In this document: piece after piece, positions 52,603 through 62,251 of the stretch
Numbering within the stretch: position 1 is the stretch's first letter
Layout: each line of letters begins with the position of its first letter
Origin: SCGC-AAA076-P13 sp964276145
Lineage (GTDB): Bacteria; Pseudomonadota; Gammaproteobacteria; Magnimaribacterales; D2472
Length of the DNA: 64,000 bases
Reading direction: 5' to 3'
NCBI GenBank assembly: GCA_964276145.1
Contig: CAXYDN010000003.1
Coordinates: 62,001-126,000 of the forward strand
Notes under the pieces: model-generated
What the model saw: the letters and a program-made list of their open reading frames with translations, nothing else
Told to the model about the DNA's origin: nothing
Database searches by the model: none
Made by a program: the position numbers and the translations under genes

Positions 52603-54792
52603 TCATTTTTCATTAATTAATCTTGTACAACTTGATGTAATTTTTTTAGCCCTAAGTTTTTGCATTATATATTTCAATTCTTCTTGATTCTCAACATCTA
52701 CTTCCATTTCAAACGCAGCAAAAGTGCTATCAATATTTTTTGTATGAATTTGCTCAATATTTATACCGGCTTTTGTGAACACAGAAACAATCTCAGCCAA
52801 CACACCTATCTCATCAACAGTTACGATGTTAATTTTTGCTGTATAGAGATGAGTTTTAGTATTCTTTGTCCATTTTGCAGGTATATATCTGGGATCTTTT
52901 GAGATAAAAGGTGCTACCTGTTTACATCTCTTATGATGAATAACTATTCCCCTTTCTGTATCAGAGTGGGCAATTGCTGGATCTTCATATATTGGATGAC
53001 AACATTTAGCAAAAACCACCGAAACACCCTCTATGTGGTTATCGCTAATAAAAACAGGTTTAATTTTTTTATTATCTGAATCTTTTCTAATCTTCAGGCC
53101 AGAATAAAATCTTTCTGCAACTATATTGCCTGTTCTTTTTCCCGAGCCTAATTCAATCAAAAGCTTATTAAGAGATGTGACCCCAATTGAATCTAATACT
53201 CTTTTAAGAGTGCCTCCTCGATAATCTTCTAATGATTTTCCAGATCTTTGTAATTCAGACTCCAACATAAATTTTCCTGCTTTTCGAGCGGATGATACTT
53301 TCTGATTTCTTAGTCTGGATCTAATGCCGCTTCTTGCTTTACTTGTAACAATAAAATTAAGCCATGCGGGATCAGCTTCAACAGAAGAGCTTGAAGTAAT
53401 AATCTCAACTGTTTGACCACTTTCAAGTTCAACATTTAGTGGAGCCTCTCTTCTATTTACCTTACACCCAATAATACTATTACCCAAACCAGTGTGAACT
53501 TCATAAGCAAAATCTATAGGAGTTGCTCCAGTTTTCAAGGCATAAATATGTCCTTTAGGTGAGAATAAATAAACCTCTTCTGAATCAAGGTCTTTCTTAA
53601 GAGAATCAGCAAACTCCGATGGATTTGAAGATTTCTTTTGGAGCTCAACCAGACCTGATAACCATTTGTTCGCTCTTAATTCAGTGCCTTTGCTTTCATC
53701 ATCATTAGTTTTATAGCCCCAGTGAGCTGCAATACCCATATTTGCCGTAGCCCACATATTTCTTGTCTGAATCTGAACTTCTATTGGAAATGCATCTAAA
53801 GCTAATAGACTTGTATGTAATGCCTGATACCCATTTGTTTTTGGTATTGCAATATAGTCTTTAAATTTATTTTCAATTGGTGAAAAGTAATTATGAATAA
53901 TTCCAAGCGACCTGTAACAATCATCTACTGAATCAACAAGAATTCTAAAACCATATACATCTAGTATTTCTGAAAAAGGCTTATGCTTTGATTTAATTTT
54001 ACTGTAAATGCTATAGAGGTTTTTTTCTCTGCCCTTTACAGCAACAGCCTCTACATTATTTGATTTAAGTCTTTTTTTCAGTTCCTTTCTAATCTTTTCA
54101 ACAATTTTTTTTCTTCCACCACTAGAACTTTTAACAGCATTTTCAAGCATCTTAGCTCGCATAGGATGTATGCATCTAAATGAAAGATCTTCAAGCTCTG
54201 CTCTTATATCTTGCATACCTACTCTTAGCGCAAGAGGACCATATAATTCAAGAGTTTCTTTTGCTTTCTGAATTTGTTTTTTTCTTGGAACGTACTCTAT
54301 TGTTCTCATGTTATGAAGACGATCACAAAGCTTTACCAAAACAACCCTTACGTCATTAGCCATTGCTAATGCCATTTTTTGCAGATTGTTAGCATTATTA
54401 TCAGCTATATTTTTTGTTTCGATCTTTCCAAGCTTACTTACGCCATCGACTATGTGCGCAACATCGTCGCCAAATATTTTAGCCAAGTTATTTTTTTGAA
54501 CATTACAATCTTCTAATACATCATGCATTAGTGCCGAACAAACTGAATCAGGGTCCATTTTAAGTTCTAGAAGAATTTCTGTAACAGCTACTGGATGAGT
54601 GATGTAGTCAGAACCATCTTTTCTTTTCTGTCCAGCATGAGCATAGAAAGCAAATGAGTAAGCTTTCTGGATTTTTTTTATATCTTCCTGATTTAAATAG
54701 GTTTTACAAGTTTTATAAAGAGATGATGGAAGCTTTAGAAGACTAGTTTCTGAAAAATGTATTAGATGATTTGGGAGAACTGTTTCACTCAA
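52603..54792 (-). CDS. spoT: Bifunctional (p)ppGpp synthetase/hydrolase SpoT
   Basis: A 729-residue stringent response enzyme. HD hydrolase domain at about 60-190, with YITHPVAVTEILLE and LMHDVLEDC keeping the metal His-Asp pair. The synthetase follows at about 255-370 with DVYGFRILVDSVDDCYRSLG (exactly at its usual place) and FPIEVQIQT. A TGS domain (VYLFSPKGHIYALKTGATP) and a C-terminal ACT domain (VDEIGVLAEIVSVFTKAGIN) complete it. The intact HD site means it is SpoT/Rel-like. It follows rpoZ, the usual order. Confidence 0.96.
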   Translation of the reverse strand: MSETVLPNHLIHFSETSLLKLPSSLYKTCKTYLNQEDIKKIQKAYSFAFYAHAGQKRKDGSDYITHPVAVTEILLELKMDPDSVCSALMHDVLEDCNVQKNNLAKIFGDDVAHIVDGVSKLGKIETKNIADNNANNLQKMALAMANDVRVVLVKLCDRLHNMRTIEYVPRKKQIQKAKETLELYGPLALRVGMQDIRAELEDLSFRCIHPMRAKMLENAVKSSSGGRKKIVEKIRKELKKRLKSNNVEAVAVKGREKNLYSIYSKIKSKHKPFSEILDVYGFRILVDSVDDCYRSLGIIHNYFSPIENKFKDYIAIPKTNGYQALHTSLLALDAFPIEVQIQTRNMWATANMGIAAHWGYKTNDDESKGTELRANKWLSGLVELQKKSSNPSEFADSLKKDLDSEEVYLFSPKGHIYALKTGATPIDFAYEVHTGLGNSIIGCKVNRREAPLNVELESGQTVEIITSSSSVEADPAWLNFIVTSKARSGIRSRLRNQKVSSARKAGKFMLESELQRSGKSLEDYRGGTLKRVLDSIGVTSLNKLLIELGSGKRTGNIVAERFYSGLKIRKDSDNKKIKPVFISDNHIEGVSVVFAKCCHPIYEDPAIAHSDTERGIVIHHKRCKQVAPFISKDPRYIPAKWTKNTKTHLYTAKINIVTVDEIGVLAEIVSVFTKAGINIEQIHTKNIDSTFAAFEMEVDVENQEELKYIMQKLRAKKITSSCTRLINEK

Positions 54793-54812
54793 ATTAGTTC
54801 TCCAAAATTCAT

Positions 54813-55082
54813 TTACTCAGCCGTTTCTGGTACTTCTGAGTCCGGTGAGGAGAATCCGTCCATTAATACATCTTCTTCTAAGGTTCTATCTAGTGTCTCT
54901 TTATCTAAAAGACCAGCTTCGATTTCTCTTAGAGCAACCAAGGTTGGTTTATCATTATCCCATTCTACGAGAGGGTCTCTACTTGTTGTGGCAAGCTGTC
55001 TAGCTCTTTTTGAGGCCATGATAATTAAATCAAACCTACTTGGTACTACTTGTAAACAATCTTCAACTGTAATTCTAGCCAT
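54813..55082 (-). CDS. rpoZ: RNA polymerase omega subunit RpoZ
   Basis: An 89-residue omega subunit. ARITVEDCLQVVPSRFDLII followed by ASKRARQLA is the family core, and VALREIEAGLLDKETL comes near residue 50. Omega assists RNA polymerase assembly and is part of the ppGpp site. The gene lies between gmk and spoT, as in E. coli. An AGGAGA ribosome site sits in a short TCTCC-CTA-GGAGA hairpin before the ATG. Confidence 0.95.
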   Translation of the reverse strand: MARITVEDCLQVVPSRFDLIIMASKRARQLATTSRDPLVEWDNDKPTLVALREIEAGLLDKETLDRTLEEDVLMDGFSSPDSEVPETAE

Positions 55083-55123
55083 ATAATTTCTCCTAGGGAG
55101 AGTATTCTATTTGTATTGATCAA

Positions 55124-55735
55124 TTAAGACAACATATCTCTCAAGATCTTTAGGTTTATTTTATCCTTATTATTAGAAGATTTCCCATCTATAACAATAT
55201 CTATGATATCTATGCTTGCAGTTTCATAGCTGTCATTTAGGATTCGATAATCAAATTCTTCAGCAAATTTAAGTTCTTTCTTAGCATTATTGAGTCTTGT
55301 GTTAATAATGGCTGGTGAATCAAGACCTCTATTTATAAGCCTGTTTTCTAGCTCTTCTATGCTTGGAGGGATAATAAATATAGACGTATGCTCAATTGAT
55401 GCATCCTTGATTAATTTATAACCCTGGACATCAATATCACAAATAACACTTATACCTTTATTAATCTTTTCTTCGATATGTGACTTAAGTGTCCCATATT
55501 TATGGTTATGGACAACAGCGTATTCAATGAAGGCATGTTTGGAAATTAATTCATCAAACTCATTATCTTCTAAAAAGAAATAATGCTTACCCTCTTCCTC
55601 TCCGTCTCTAGGCTTCCTAGTTGTAGCTGATACTGACAGCTCAAAATTTTTACTTGTATCAAGAATGGATTGAATTAGAGATGACTTGCCAGCTCCTGAT
55701 GGAGCTGAAATTACATACAGCTTTCCTTTTTGCAT
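55124..55735 (-). CDS. gmk: Guanylate kinase Gmk
   Basis: A 203-residue guanylate kinase when started at the ATG at 55735 (MQKGKLYVISAPSGAGKSSL). The P-loop is SAPSGAGKSS, TTRKPRDGEEEGKHYFFLE is the GMP-binding region, and VICDIDVQGYKLI is the Walker B part. The frame is open to 55774, but that start overlaps yicC by 38 bp. It turns GMP into GDP, and the substrate GMP links to purH/purD and spoT. Confidence 0.95.
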   Translation of the reverse strand: MQKGKLYVISAPSGAGKSSLIQSILDTSKNFELSVSATTRKPRDGEEEGKHYFFLEDNEFDELISKHAFIEYAVVHNHKYGTLKSHIEEKINKGISVICDIDVQGYKLIKDASIEHTSIFIIPPSIEELENRLINRGLDSPAIINTRLNNAKKELKFAEEFDYRILNDSYETASIDIIDIVIDGKSSNNKDKINLKILRDMLS

Positions 55736-55736
55736 A

Positions 55737-56588
55737 TTATTCAATGTTCTGTGCTTGTTCTCGCATCTCTTCAACTGAGAGCTTCATATCTAATGCGATT
55801 TGTTTGTAGCCAGGATGATCAATTTTTACAGATAAAGTGCTTGTTTCTCTAAATAATTCTTGAAGAATGAAATCTATCTTTTTACCACTTCCATTTTTTA
55901 TGGATAATTCTTTCATTAAAGAGCTTAGATGAAAGTCAATTCTTTCTATCTCTTCAGCAACATCATGTTTTAGAACCAGCATTGCAACCTCTTGTTCAAG
56001 CCTATCCTTGTCTAAATTATCACAAAGCATCTTCACTTTCTTATTAAGTGTTTCAGCCCTTAGTTTAGTTAGTTTAGGATTTGATTTAGAGATTTTTGCT
56101 AAGTTATTTTGTATTTTTGATATTTTTGATATGAATGTTTTGTTGATCTTTTCTCCTTCTGTCTTCCTATTTTCTAACAATTCATTTAAGGCTGCTTTGA
56201 AGGTTTTCTTTAAAAGATTTTGATTAACTAATATTTTTTGTTCTGATTTTATTATTCCTGGAATATCTTTTATATCTGATAATCTTATATTGCTTGTATC
56301 AATAGATTTAATTGAATTAATTGAATTAAATAGATTTTTTATAGATTCATTATTAATTGTATAAGTATTACTGGATGGAAACTTTAGCTTAAATCTAATA
56401 TCCACACTTCCACGTTTTATTTTTTTAGAAACTTCTTCTCTAATTAGAACATCGAACTCATTTCCAATATCGTTTGGCTTAATTGAAACATCTAAAAATC
56501 TATGGTTCACGCTCTTAATATCACAATATACTTCTGTTTCTTTTTGTATTTGCTTCGAGGAGCCGAAGCCTGTCATGCTAGATATCAT
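55737..56588 (-). CDS. yicC: YicC family endoribonuclease
   Basis: A 283-residue protein of the YicC family. SSMTGFGSSKQI is the start, IKSVNHRFLDVSIKP and LREEVSKKIKRGSVDIRFKL are typical of the N-terminal domain, and the C-terminal DUF1732 region ends GYKQIALDMKLSVEEMREQAQNI. The E. coli protein has been described as an endoribonuclease. The pairing with gmk is conserved in many bacteria. Confidence 0.92.
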   Translation of the reverse strand: MISSMTGFGSSKQIQKETEVYCDIKSVNHRFLDVSIKPNDIGNEFDVLIREEVSKKIKRGSVDIRFKLKFPSSNTYTINNESIKNLFNSINSIKSIDTSNIRLSDIKDIPGIIKSEQKILVNQNLLKKTFKAALNELLENRKTEGEKINKTFISKISKIQNNLAKISKSNPKLTKLRAETLNKKVKMLCDNLDKDRLEQEVAMLVLKHDVAEEIERIDFHLSSLMKELSIKNGSGKKIDFILQELFRETSTLSVKIDHPGYKQIALDMKLSVEEMREQAQNIE

Positions 56589-56634
56589 ATAGACATTGTA
56601 TTTTGCTTAGAGTTTTTGTTCTAGCTTTAATTAT

Positions 56635-57303
56635 TTAAAAAATAAACCCAGCTGCTTTTAATTTTTTATTACTAACAGATTTAACTGATGCAAGGATTTC
56701 ACAATCTTCACTACAATTATAAATGTTGTTTTCTTTATTTTGAGATAGGTTGTTAATTGCAAAAGATATAATTTTTGCTGCTGTATTTCGATTTAATTTA
56801 TTATGAGATGAATGTTTTGAGCTATCTATGTATAACCCTGAAAACCTTAAGATATTTAAATATACTGGGAAAAATTCATTTAGAGTCAGCTCATATTCCT
56901 TTATAAGGTTTCCTCGAAAATCAGAAGGTTCAGTCAAAGTAGCTTCATCAATATAGCCCAGCTGATGATCTCCATAAACTCTTGTAGATGATATTGCTAT
57001 TACACTTTTAATATCTACGTTTTGTAATGAATTTGTAATATTTTCTAGAGAAGAGATGAATCCATCTCTATAACCATTTTCATCTAAATTGCTTGGTTTG
57101 GGAATGATGATAACTGAATCAAAAGTAATTTTAGGTAAATCTAGATTGCTATTAGAGAGCCAATCCCAATTTATCTTAATAATATTTTGATCAAGAGAGC
57201 CATGTCTAGATACAGCATATATATTTGCCGATTGTTCTTTAAGAATTTTACTTAATCGATTACCAATATCTCCATAACCTATGATTAGGATATTTTTATT
57301 CAT
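56635..57303 (-). CDS. NAD(P)-binding epimerase/reductase-like protein (YeeZ-like)
   Basis: A 222-residue extended-SDR-like protein. LIIGYGDIGNRLSKIL is the nucleotide-binding loop, VIAISSTRVYGDHQLGYIDEAT resembles the SSxxVYG motif with Thr-Ser and Tyr, and LNILRFSGLY is the end of the core. It lacks the usual YxxxK (a change also seen in YeeZ-type proteins). The substrate is unknown. It sits alone between yicC and hppA with a terminator upstream of its start. Confidence 0.72.
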   Translation of the reverse strand: MNKNILIIGYGDIGNRLSKILKEQSANIYAVSRHGSLDQNIIKINWDWLSNSNLDLPKITFDSVIIIPKPSNLDENGYRDGFISSLENITNSLQNVDIKSVIAISSTRVYGDHQLGYIDEATLTEPSDFRGNLIKEYELTLNEFFPVYLNILRFSGLYIDSSKHSSHNKLNRNTAAKIISFAINNLSQNKENNIYNCSEDCEILASVKSVSNKKLKAAGFIF

Positions 57304-57318
57304 TCTTTAATTTAACAT

Positions 57319-57346
57319 ATGATCCAGGGAAGAATCCCTGGATCAT
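57319..57346 (-). terminator. Intrinsic terminator after hppA
   Basis: A 12 bp stem (arms 57319-57330 and 57335-57346, core GATCCAGGG) with an AGAA loop follows the hppA stop by 18 bp. The downstream minus-strand tract is T/A mixed, not a pure T-run, but the stem is strong and GC-containing. Confidence 0.7.
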
Positions 57347-57364
57347 TAAAGTTTATGTTTGAAG

Positions 57365-59341
57365 TTATATGCTTAATAGAGGAGCAATAACTAAACTTAC
57401 AATAGCCATTACATTAATTAAAATATTCATTGATGGGCCTGAAGTATCTTTGAATGGATCTCCAACTGTATCACCCACAACTACCGCAGCATGAGTATCT
57501 GATCCTTTGCCGCCAAGATTACCTTTCTCAACATACTTTTTAGCGTTATCCCATGCACCACCAGCATTAGCCATCATAAGTGCTAAAGATACGCAACCCA
57601 AGAGTCCACCAGCAAGCATTCCACCAAGGGCTTCTGCCCCTAAACCAAAACCAACAACAGCTGGCATGGCTACAGCAATGACACCAGGTAACATCATTTT
57701 CTTTAAAGATGCCTGAGTAGCAATTTCAACACACTTCTCTGAGTCTGGATCAGCTGTGCCCTCCATTAAACCTGAAATTTCTTTAAACTGTCTTCTGATT
57801 TCATTAATCATCTCAAAAGCTGCATCACCAACTGCTTTCATAGTTATAGATGCAATATAAAAAGGTATACAAGCTCCGATAAACATACCCACTAATACGA
57901 TTGGATCAGTAATAGCCAGAGAGAATTCAGGGTTATTTAATGTAACAACAGCTGAATATGCAGAAATAATTGCTAATGCTGCTAATGCTGCTGCTCCGAT
58001 TGCAAAACCCTTGCCTATTGCTGCTGTTGTATTACCGAGTTCATCTAGCGAATCTGTGATATCTCTTACCTCTTTGCCCATACCAGACATCTCTGCTATT
58101 CCACCCGCATTATCTGCAACAGGTCCATAGGCATCGATAGCCATTGTGATTCCTACAGTCGATAACATTCCAACTGCAGCTATCCCAACACCGTAAACTC
58201 CAGATAAACCAGTAGATATAAAAATAATTGCTGCTAGAACAATTATTGGAATGACAACAGACTCCATACCAACAGCTAGTCCAGAAATCATAACAGTTGC
58301 TGAGCCGGTTTCACCAGACTCTGCAATATCTTTAACTGGTTTACCGCCTGTATAGTATTCAGTAATTAGTCCTATTAATACTCCACCTACAGCTCCTGCA
58401 ATAACACACCACCAAACTGCATTTGATACGCCTGGAAGTGATTGAATTAAAAACCATGCAAAAATTACGAAAATTACAGGTGCTAATAGTGTTCCAGATC
58501 TTAAAGCGCTTGCAGGCTCTTTAGCTGATTGAAGTTTGACAATAAAAATACCTAAAATTGAAGCTATTAATCCAACTGATGCTAGTAATAATGGAAGCAT
58601 CATCATGTCAGTTGATCCTAATGTATAAGCAATTGCTATTGAAGCAATCATTGATCCACAATAGGACTCGAATATATCTGAGCCCATTCCAGCAACATCA
58701 CCAACATTATCACCAACATTGTCAGCAATTACTCCAGGATTTCTTGGATCATCCTCAGGTATTCCAGCTTCAATTTTTCCTACAAGATCAGCTCCAACAT
58801 CAGCACTTTTTGTAAATATGCCTCCACCCACTCTTGAAAATAGAGCTACAACAGATGCTCCCATTCCAAAGCCCTCAAGGGCATGAACATGATCTTGGTT
58901 AAAAAAATAATATAAAGTTCCTAGGCCAATAAGCCCTAAAGAAGCTACGCAGAGGCCCATTACTGAACCACCGTAAAAAGAAACTGATAATGCAGCAGCT
59001 GCGCCATCTTCTTGAGCAGCGGTTGCGGTTCTAACATTTGCTTTGGTAGCAGCATACATGCCTATAAAACCAGCTAATGATGAACAAGCAGCTCCTGTAA
59101 TAACAGCGATTGCTGAATGAATGCCTAATGCAAACCAAACCAAAACAACTAAAACAGCTATAAAAATTAAAAGATACTTGTACTCAGTTTTCATGAAAGC
59201 TAACGCTCCATTATGAATCTGATCGCCTATTTTTTTGACTTTATCCTGTCCATCAGGATATTTCATAACAAGCATGTAAACAACAAGTGCAGCAATCATT
59301 CCCATGACGCCTAAAACTGGTGGTAAAAGTAAAGTATTCAT
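57365..59341 (-). CDS. hppA: Membrane-bound ion-pumping pyrophosphatase
   Basis: A 658-residue, about 16-helix pump driven by pyrophosphate hydrolysis. The cytoplasmic catalytic sites are KSADVGADLVGKIEAGIPED, then DNVGDNVGDVAGMGSDIFES, and at the end DTVGDPFKDTSGPSMNIL. The segment LGNTTAAIGKGFAIGAAA has Ala where K+-independent pumps have Lys, so K+ dependence is inferred. It could pump H+ or Na+, and the sequence does not settle which. A ribosome site GAGGGG lies within a hairpin at 59350-59367 just before the ATG. Confidence 0.96.
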   Translation of the reverse strand: MNTLLLPPVLGVMGMIAALVVYMLVMKYPDGQDKVKKIGDQIHNGALAFMKTEYKYLLIFIAVLVVLVWFALGIHSAIAVITGAACSSLAGFIGMYAATKANVRTATAAQEDGAAAALSVSFYGGSVMGLCVASLGLIGLGTLYYFFNQDHVHALEGFGMGASVVALFSRVGGGIFTKSADVGADLVGKIEAGIPEDDPRNPGVIADNVGDNVGDVAGMGSDIFESYCGSMIASIAIAYTLGSTDMMMLPLLLASVGLIASILGIFIVKLQSAKEPASALRSGTLLAPVIFVIFAWFLIQSLPGVSNAVWWCVIAGAVGGVLIGLITEYYTGGKPVKDIAESGETGSATVMISGLAVGMESVVIPIIVLAAIIFISTGLSGVYGVGIAAVGMLSTVGITMAIDAYGPVADNAGGIAEMSGMGKEVRDITDSLDELGNTTAAIGKGFAIGAAALAALAIISAYSAVVTLNNPEFSLAITDPIVLVGMFIGACIPFYIASITMKAVGDAAFEMINEIRRQFKEISGLMEGTADPDSEKCVEIATQASLKKMMLPGVIAVAMPAVVGFGLGAEALGGMLAGGLLGCVSLALMMANAGGAWDNAKKYVEKGNLGGKGSDTHAAVVVGDTVGDPFKDTSGPSMNILINVMAIVSLVIAPLLSI

Positions 59342-59349
59342 TAAAGACC

Positions 59350-59367
59350 CCTCTTTTTTTAAAGAGG
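59350..59367 (-). promoter_or_regulatory. Hairpin overlapping the hppA ribosome-binding site
   Basis: CCTCTTT at 59350-59356 and AAAGAGG at 59361-59367 form a 7 bp stem with a 4 nt loop. The minus-strand SD sequence GAGGGG (59353-59348) shares the arm nearest the ATG at 59341. It could lower hppA translation or end the upstream transcript; no T-run follows. Confidence 0.4.
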
Positions 59368-59406
59368 CATTCTAGCAAATAATTATAAAAAAGACGTACT
59401 TTTTAG

Positions 59407-60657
59407 TTATTTATTGAATAAATTTTTGTCTATTAAGTTCTCTGAATCAGCAACTATACAAGCAACAGCTGCGTCACCGGTAACATTCACAGAAGTGCGA
59501 AGCATATCAAGAATTCTATCTACAGCAAGTATTATGCCGATAGCTTCAAGAGGTAAGCCAAATTGTTGAAGGATTATAACCAGAGTTATTGTTCCAGCCG
59601 AAGGAACTGCTGCAGTCCCAATGGAAGTTACTACTGCAAGTATAACAACTTGTATGTATTGAAATAATGTTAAATCGATGCCCGACATTTGAGCAATAAA
59701 TACTGTAGCCATGCCCTGCATAATTGCAGTTCCATCCATATTAATAGTAGCTCCAACCGGAATAACAAAAGAAGAAACATTTTTATTTACACCCAATTCA
59801 TCCTGAACTGTCTTTAATGTTACTGGGATGGTTGCAGCACTAGAAGAGGTTGAAAAAGCAAAGATTGCTACGTCTTTCATTTTCCTATAAAAAGTACCAA
59901 TACTTAGGTTAGTAAAAATTTTCAATATGAGAGAATAAGTTAAAAATGCATGAATAATTAATACAACTATTAACAATAAAACATATTTAAATGCTTCTTG
60001 AAAAATATCTAAACCGTCTGTAATGACAAATTTTCCAATTAAACAAAAAACACCAATAGGTGCGAAAGAAATTATCATTATTACTAGCTGCATAAATACT
60101 GTATTTAGCTTTTCAAATGATTTACTAAAGTTATCGGTTAAATGATTAGTTTTGTTTAATGCGAGACCAAATAAAATACTGAAAAATACAACAGCAAGCA
60201 TCTGGTTTTGAGCCATTGCCTCAATAATATTTGCAGGAAAGATATCTAGTATAGTTTCATATATACCCTGACCCTCTGGTAATTTATCTGGGGGTGCTAT
60301 CTCTGAAGAATAACCAGATCCTGGTTTAAAAATTGAGCCTACTATTAAAGACAATGAAACAGCTATAGCTGTTGTAGAAAGATATAAGGCTATTGTCTTG
60401 AAGGTTATATTCCCAAGACTTTGCATACTTGTTAGTGAAGAGATTCCTGATACAAGAGAGAAGAAAACTAAAGGGACAATTAATAGCTTTAGTAAATTAA
60501 CAAAAATGGAGCTCCCTAGATTAAATACATAAACTCTTACAAAGCTTACTAAGCTATCTGGGAATAAATCTAGATAATAAAAAAATGATCCAATAACAAA
60601 ACCCAAAAACATCCCTAGTAAAATATTTCTAGTTAAGTTTTTTGGGGTATCAATCAT
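59407..60657 (-). CDS. Dicarboxylate/amino acid:cation symporter (DAACS, GltP-like)
   Basis: A 416-residue transporter of the DAACS family with about eight helices and two re-entrant hairpins. AFSTSSSAATIPVTLKTV is the HP1 serine-rich motif, and PVGATINMDGTAIMQG is the TM7 NMDGT motif. AAVPSAGTITLVIILQQFGL is HP2, and ILAVDRILDMLRTSVNVTGD is TM8 with the substrate-binding Asp and Arg. Glutamate, aspartate or C4-dicarboxylates are possible substrates. It overlaps the rubredoxin stop by 1 bp. Confidence 0.92.
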   Translation of the reverse strand: MIDTPKNLTRNILLGMFLGFVIGSFFYYLDLFPDSLVSFVRVYVFNLGSSIFVNLLKLLIVPLVFFSLVSGISSLTSMQSLGNITFKTIALYLSTTAIAVSLSLIVGSIFKPGSGYSSEIAPPDKLPEGQGIYETILDIFPANIIEAMAQNQMLAVVFFSILFGLALNKTNHLTDNFSKSFEKLNTVFMQLVIMIISFAPIGVFCLIGKFVITDGLDIFQEAFKYVLLLIVVLIIHAFLTYSLILKIFTNLSIGTFYRKMKDVAIFAFSTSSSAATIPVTLKTVQDELGVNKNVSSFVIPVGATINMDGTAIMQGMATVFIAQMSGIDLTLFQYIQVVILAVVTSIGTAAVPSAGTITLVIILQQFGLPLEAIGIILAVDRILDMLRTSVNVTGDAAVACIVADSENLIDKNLFNK

Positions 60658-60827
60658 TATATTTCAATCATATCAAAGTCTTCTTTACCAACGCCACATT
60701 CTGGACATAACCAATCATCAGGCACATCATCCCACCTCGTTCCAGGCTCAATACCATCCTCAGGCCATCCAAGTGCTTCATCGTATATTAGACCGCAAAC
60801 TATGCATTCGTATTTTTTTAATTCCAT
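60657..60827 (-). CDS. Rubredoxin
   Basis: A 56-residue rubredoxin. It reads MELKKYECIVCGLIYDEALG, and further on PGTRWDDVPDDWLCPECGVG, with the two CxxC pairs Cys8-Cys11 and Cys41-Cys44 that hold one iron. It is a small electron carrier, often for alkane hydroxylases or rubredoxin reductases, neither of which is in the window. It is divergent from ubiC with 32 bp between, as in many pseudomonads. The stop overlaps the gltP-like start. Confidence 0.94.
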   Translation of the reverse strand: MELKKYECIVCGLIYDEALGWPEDGIEPGTRWDDVPDDWLCPECGVGKEDFDMIEI

Positions 60828-60859
60828 ATCTGTTTAATTAAGTTATTAAGATTAAAAAT

Positions 60860-61393
60860 ATGAACGGTATAATATCAGATTTATTAGGTTATTTAATGCA
60901 GCTAAAGCAATTATCATCATGGGGTTCTTTTAATTCTATAAAAGATAAGGTTCATAATGAAATCATTACCTCTTGGCTTTTAGAAAAAGGTCCGATTACA
61001 AAAAGGATTAAAAAAACTGGAAGTTTTCAACTTAATTTAATTCAAGATAAGCTTTCTAAAATATCAATTGATGATAAAAAATTTATCAATACAGAATCAG
61101 AAAAAATAAAAAAAAGGGAAGTTATTTTATTATGCAATGATTTACCAATTGTTTTTGCTCAAACAATAATACCCACTGAAACAATTGAGAATGGTTTTAG
61201 TGAATTAGGAAATCTGGGGACTAAGCCACTTGGTGATATTCTATTTGAAAAAGATATTTTTGTTAGAAATAGTATTGTTTTTGCCTCTTTCACAAACAAC
61301 TCAAATACCTATTGGGGTAGAAAAGCAAAATATTCTGTCAAAGGATATAGATTTTCTGTAATGGAAATATTTTTAATAAATGAAAATGATTAA
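60860..61393 (+). CDS. ubiC: Chorismate-pyruvate lyase UbiC-like
   Basis: A 177-residue chorismate lyase that makes 4-hydroxybenzoate for ubiquinone. Sequence identity to E. coli is low by eye, but the pattern is present: SWLLEKGPITKRIKK near the N terminus, REVILLCNDLPIVFAQTIIP, GTKPLGDILFEKD, and a final YWGRKAKYSVKGYRFSVMEIFL with the Glu near the end. Its end overlaps ubiA by 14 bp. The rubredoxin-ubiC-ubiA order supports the call. Confidence 0.85.
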   Translation: MNGIISDLLGYLMQLKQLSSWGSFNSIKDKVHNEIITSWLLEKGPITKRIKKTGSFQLNLIQDKLSKISIDDKKFINTESEKIKKREVILLCNDLPIVFAQTIIPTETIENGFSELGNLGTKPLGDILFEKDIFVRNSIVFASFTNNSNTYWGRKAKYSVKGYRFSVMEIFLINEND

Positions 61394-62240
61394 CAAGATT
61401 CAAGGATTTATTGAGCTAACTAGGCTAGATAAACCAGTTGGTATATACCTCTTATTTTGGCCGTCATTCATTGGGCTCCTTTTAGGCGCAATTGATAGAG
61501 GGTCTATAGAATTTAAGAACTATTTCATTCTTATAATTGGAACAGTGCTTGTGAGATCCTGCGGTTGCATTATTAATGATATAAATGATTATAAATTTGA
61601 TAGGCTAGTCTCAAGAACAAAAAATAGACCACTTGCATCGGGAAAAATGGGTATGACTGAAGCTTGGTTATATTTTATTTTATTAGCTACATTATCCCTG
61701 TGTTTACTCTTTTTTGTTCCGCTTTATACAATTTATGCATCATTGGTCGTAGCTGTATTTATAATGATTTATCCGCTTACTAAAAGGTTTCTAAAAGCTC
61801 CACAATTTTTTCTTGGTATAACTTTTGGTTCTGGGACTATAATCGCCTTTAGTTTGGTTTCATCAGATTTTTCATTATCTTTATTAATTCTATTTATTGG
61901 AACAGTTTTATGGATCATAAGCTTCGATACAATTTATGCATTTGAAGATATTACTGATGATTTGAAGATTGGTATAAACTCAACTCCAATTTTATGGGGC
62001 GATCAGGCATTAAATATTTCGAAATATCTTCATTTAGCATTTTATGTATCATTAGCATTGATAGGCTTTATAAATAAATTTTCATTATTTTTTTTACTTG
62101 TATTGATCATACTTTTGGGCCTATATATTCATCAAAGAAGATTGATCAATAATGACCAATACCTTGATGCCTTTAAATTTAATAATTGGATTGGAATGTT
62201 TGCCTCTATAGGTTTTGTTATAGAAGCTTTTCTAATTTAA
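61380..62240 (+). CDS. ubiA: 4-hydroxybenzoate polyprenyltransferase UbiA
   Basis: A 286-residue membrane prenyltransferase with about eight helices. NDINDYKFDRLVSRTKNRPL carries the first Asp-rich motif, and DTIYAFEDITDDLKIGINS the second. Both bind the Mg-diphosphate of the polyprenyl donor. LDKPVGIYLLFWPSFIGL is the normal start. It works after UbiC and before Coq7 in ubiquinone synthesis. Confidence 0.95.
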   Translation: MKMINKIQGFIELTRLDKPVGIYLLFWPSFIGLLLGAIDRGSIEFKNYFILIIGTVLVRSCGCIINDINDYKFDRLVSRTKNRPLASGKMGMTEAWLYFILLATLSLCLLFFVPLYTIYASLVVAVFIMIYPLTKRFLKAPQFFLGITFGSGTIIAFSLVSSDFSLSLLILFIGTVLWIISFDTIYAFEDITDDLKIGINSTPILWGDQALNISKYLHLAFYVSLALIGFINKFSLFFLLVLIILLGLYIHQRRLINNDQYLDAFKFNNWIGMFASIGFVIEAFLI

Positions 62241-62251
62241 TCTTAATTACT

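Noticed and set aside
58558..58815. Plus-strand open frame rich in Gln and His opposite hppA
   Set aside because: It is an antisense shadow of hppA. The low-complexity composition comes from hppA codons, and hppA has every family motif.
62186..62251. Longer start of the DUF482 protein inside ubiA
   Set aside because: The extra residues are a frame-shifted copy of the ubiA end. The ATG at 62252 lies just after the ubiA stop.
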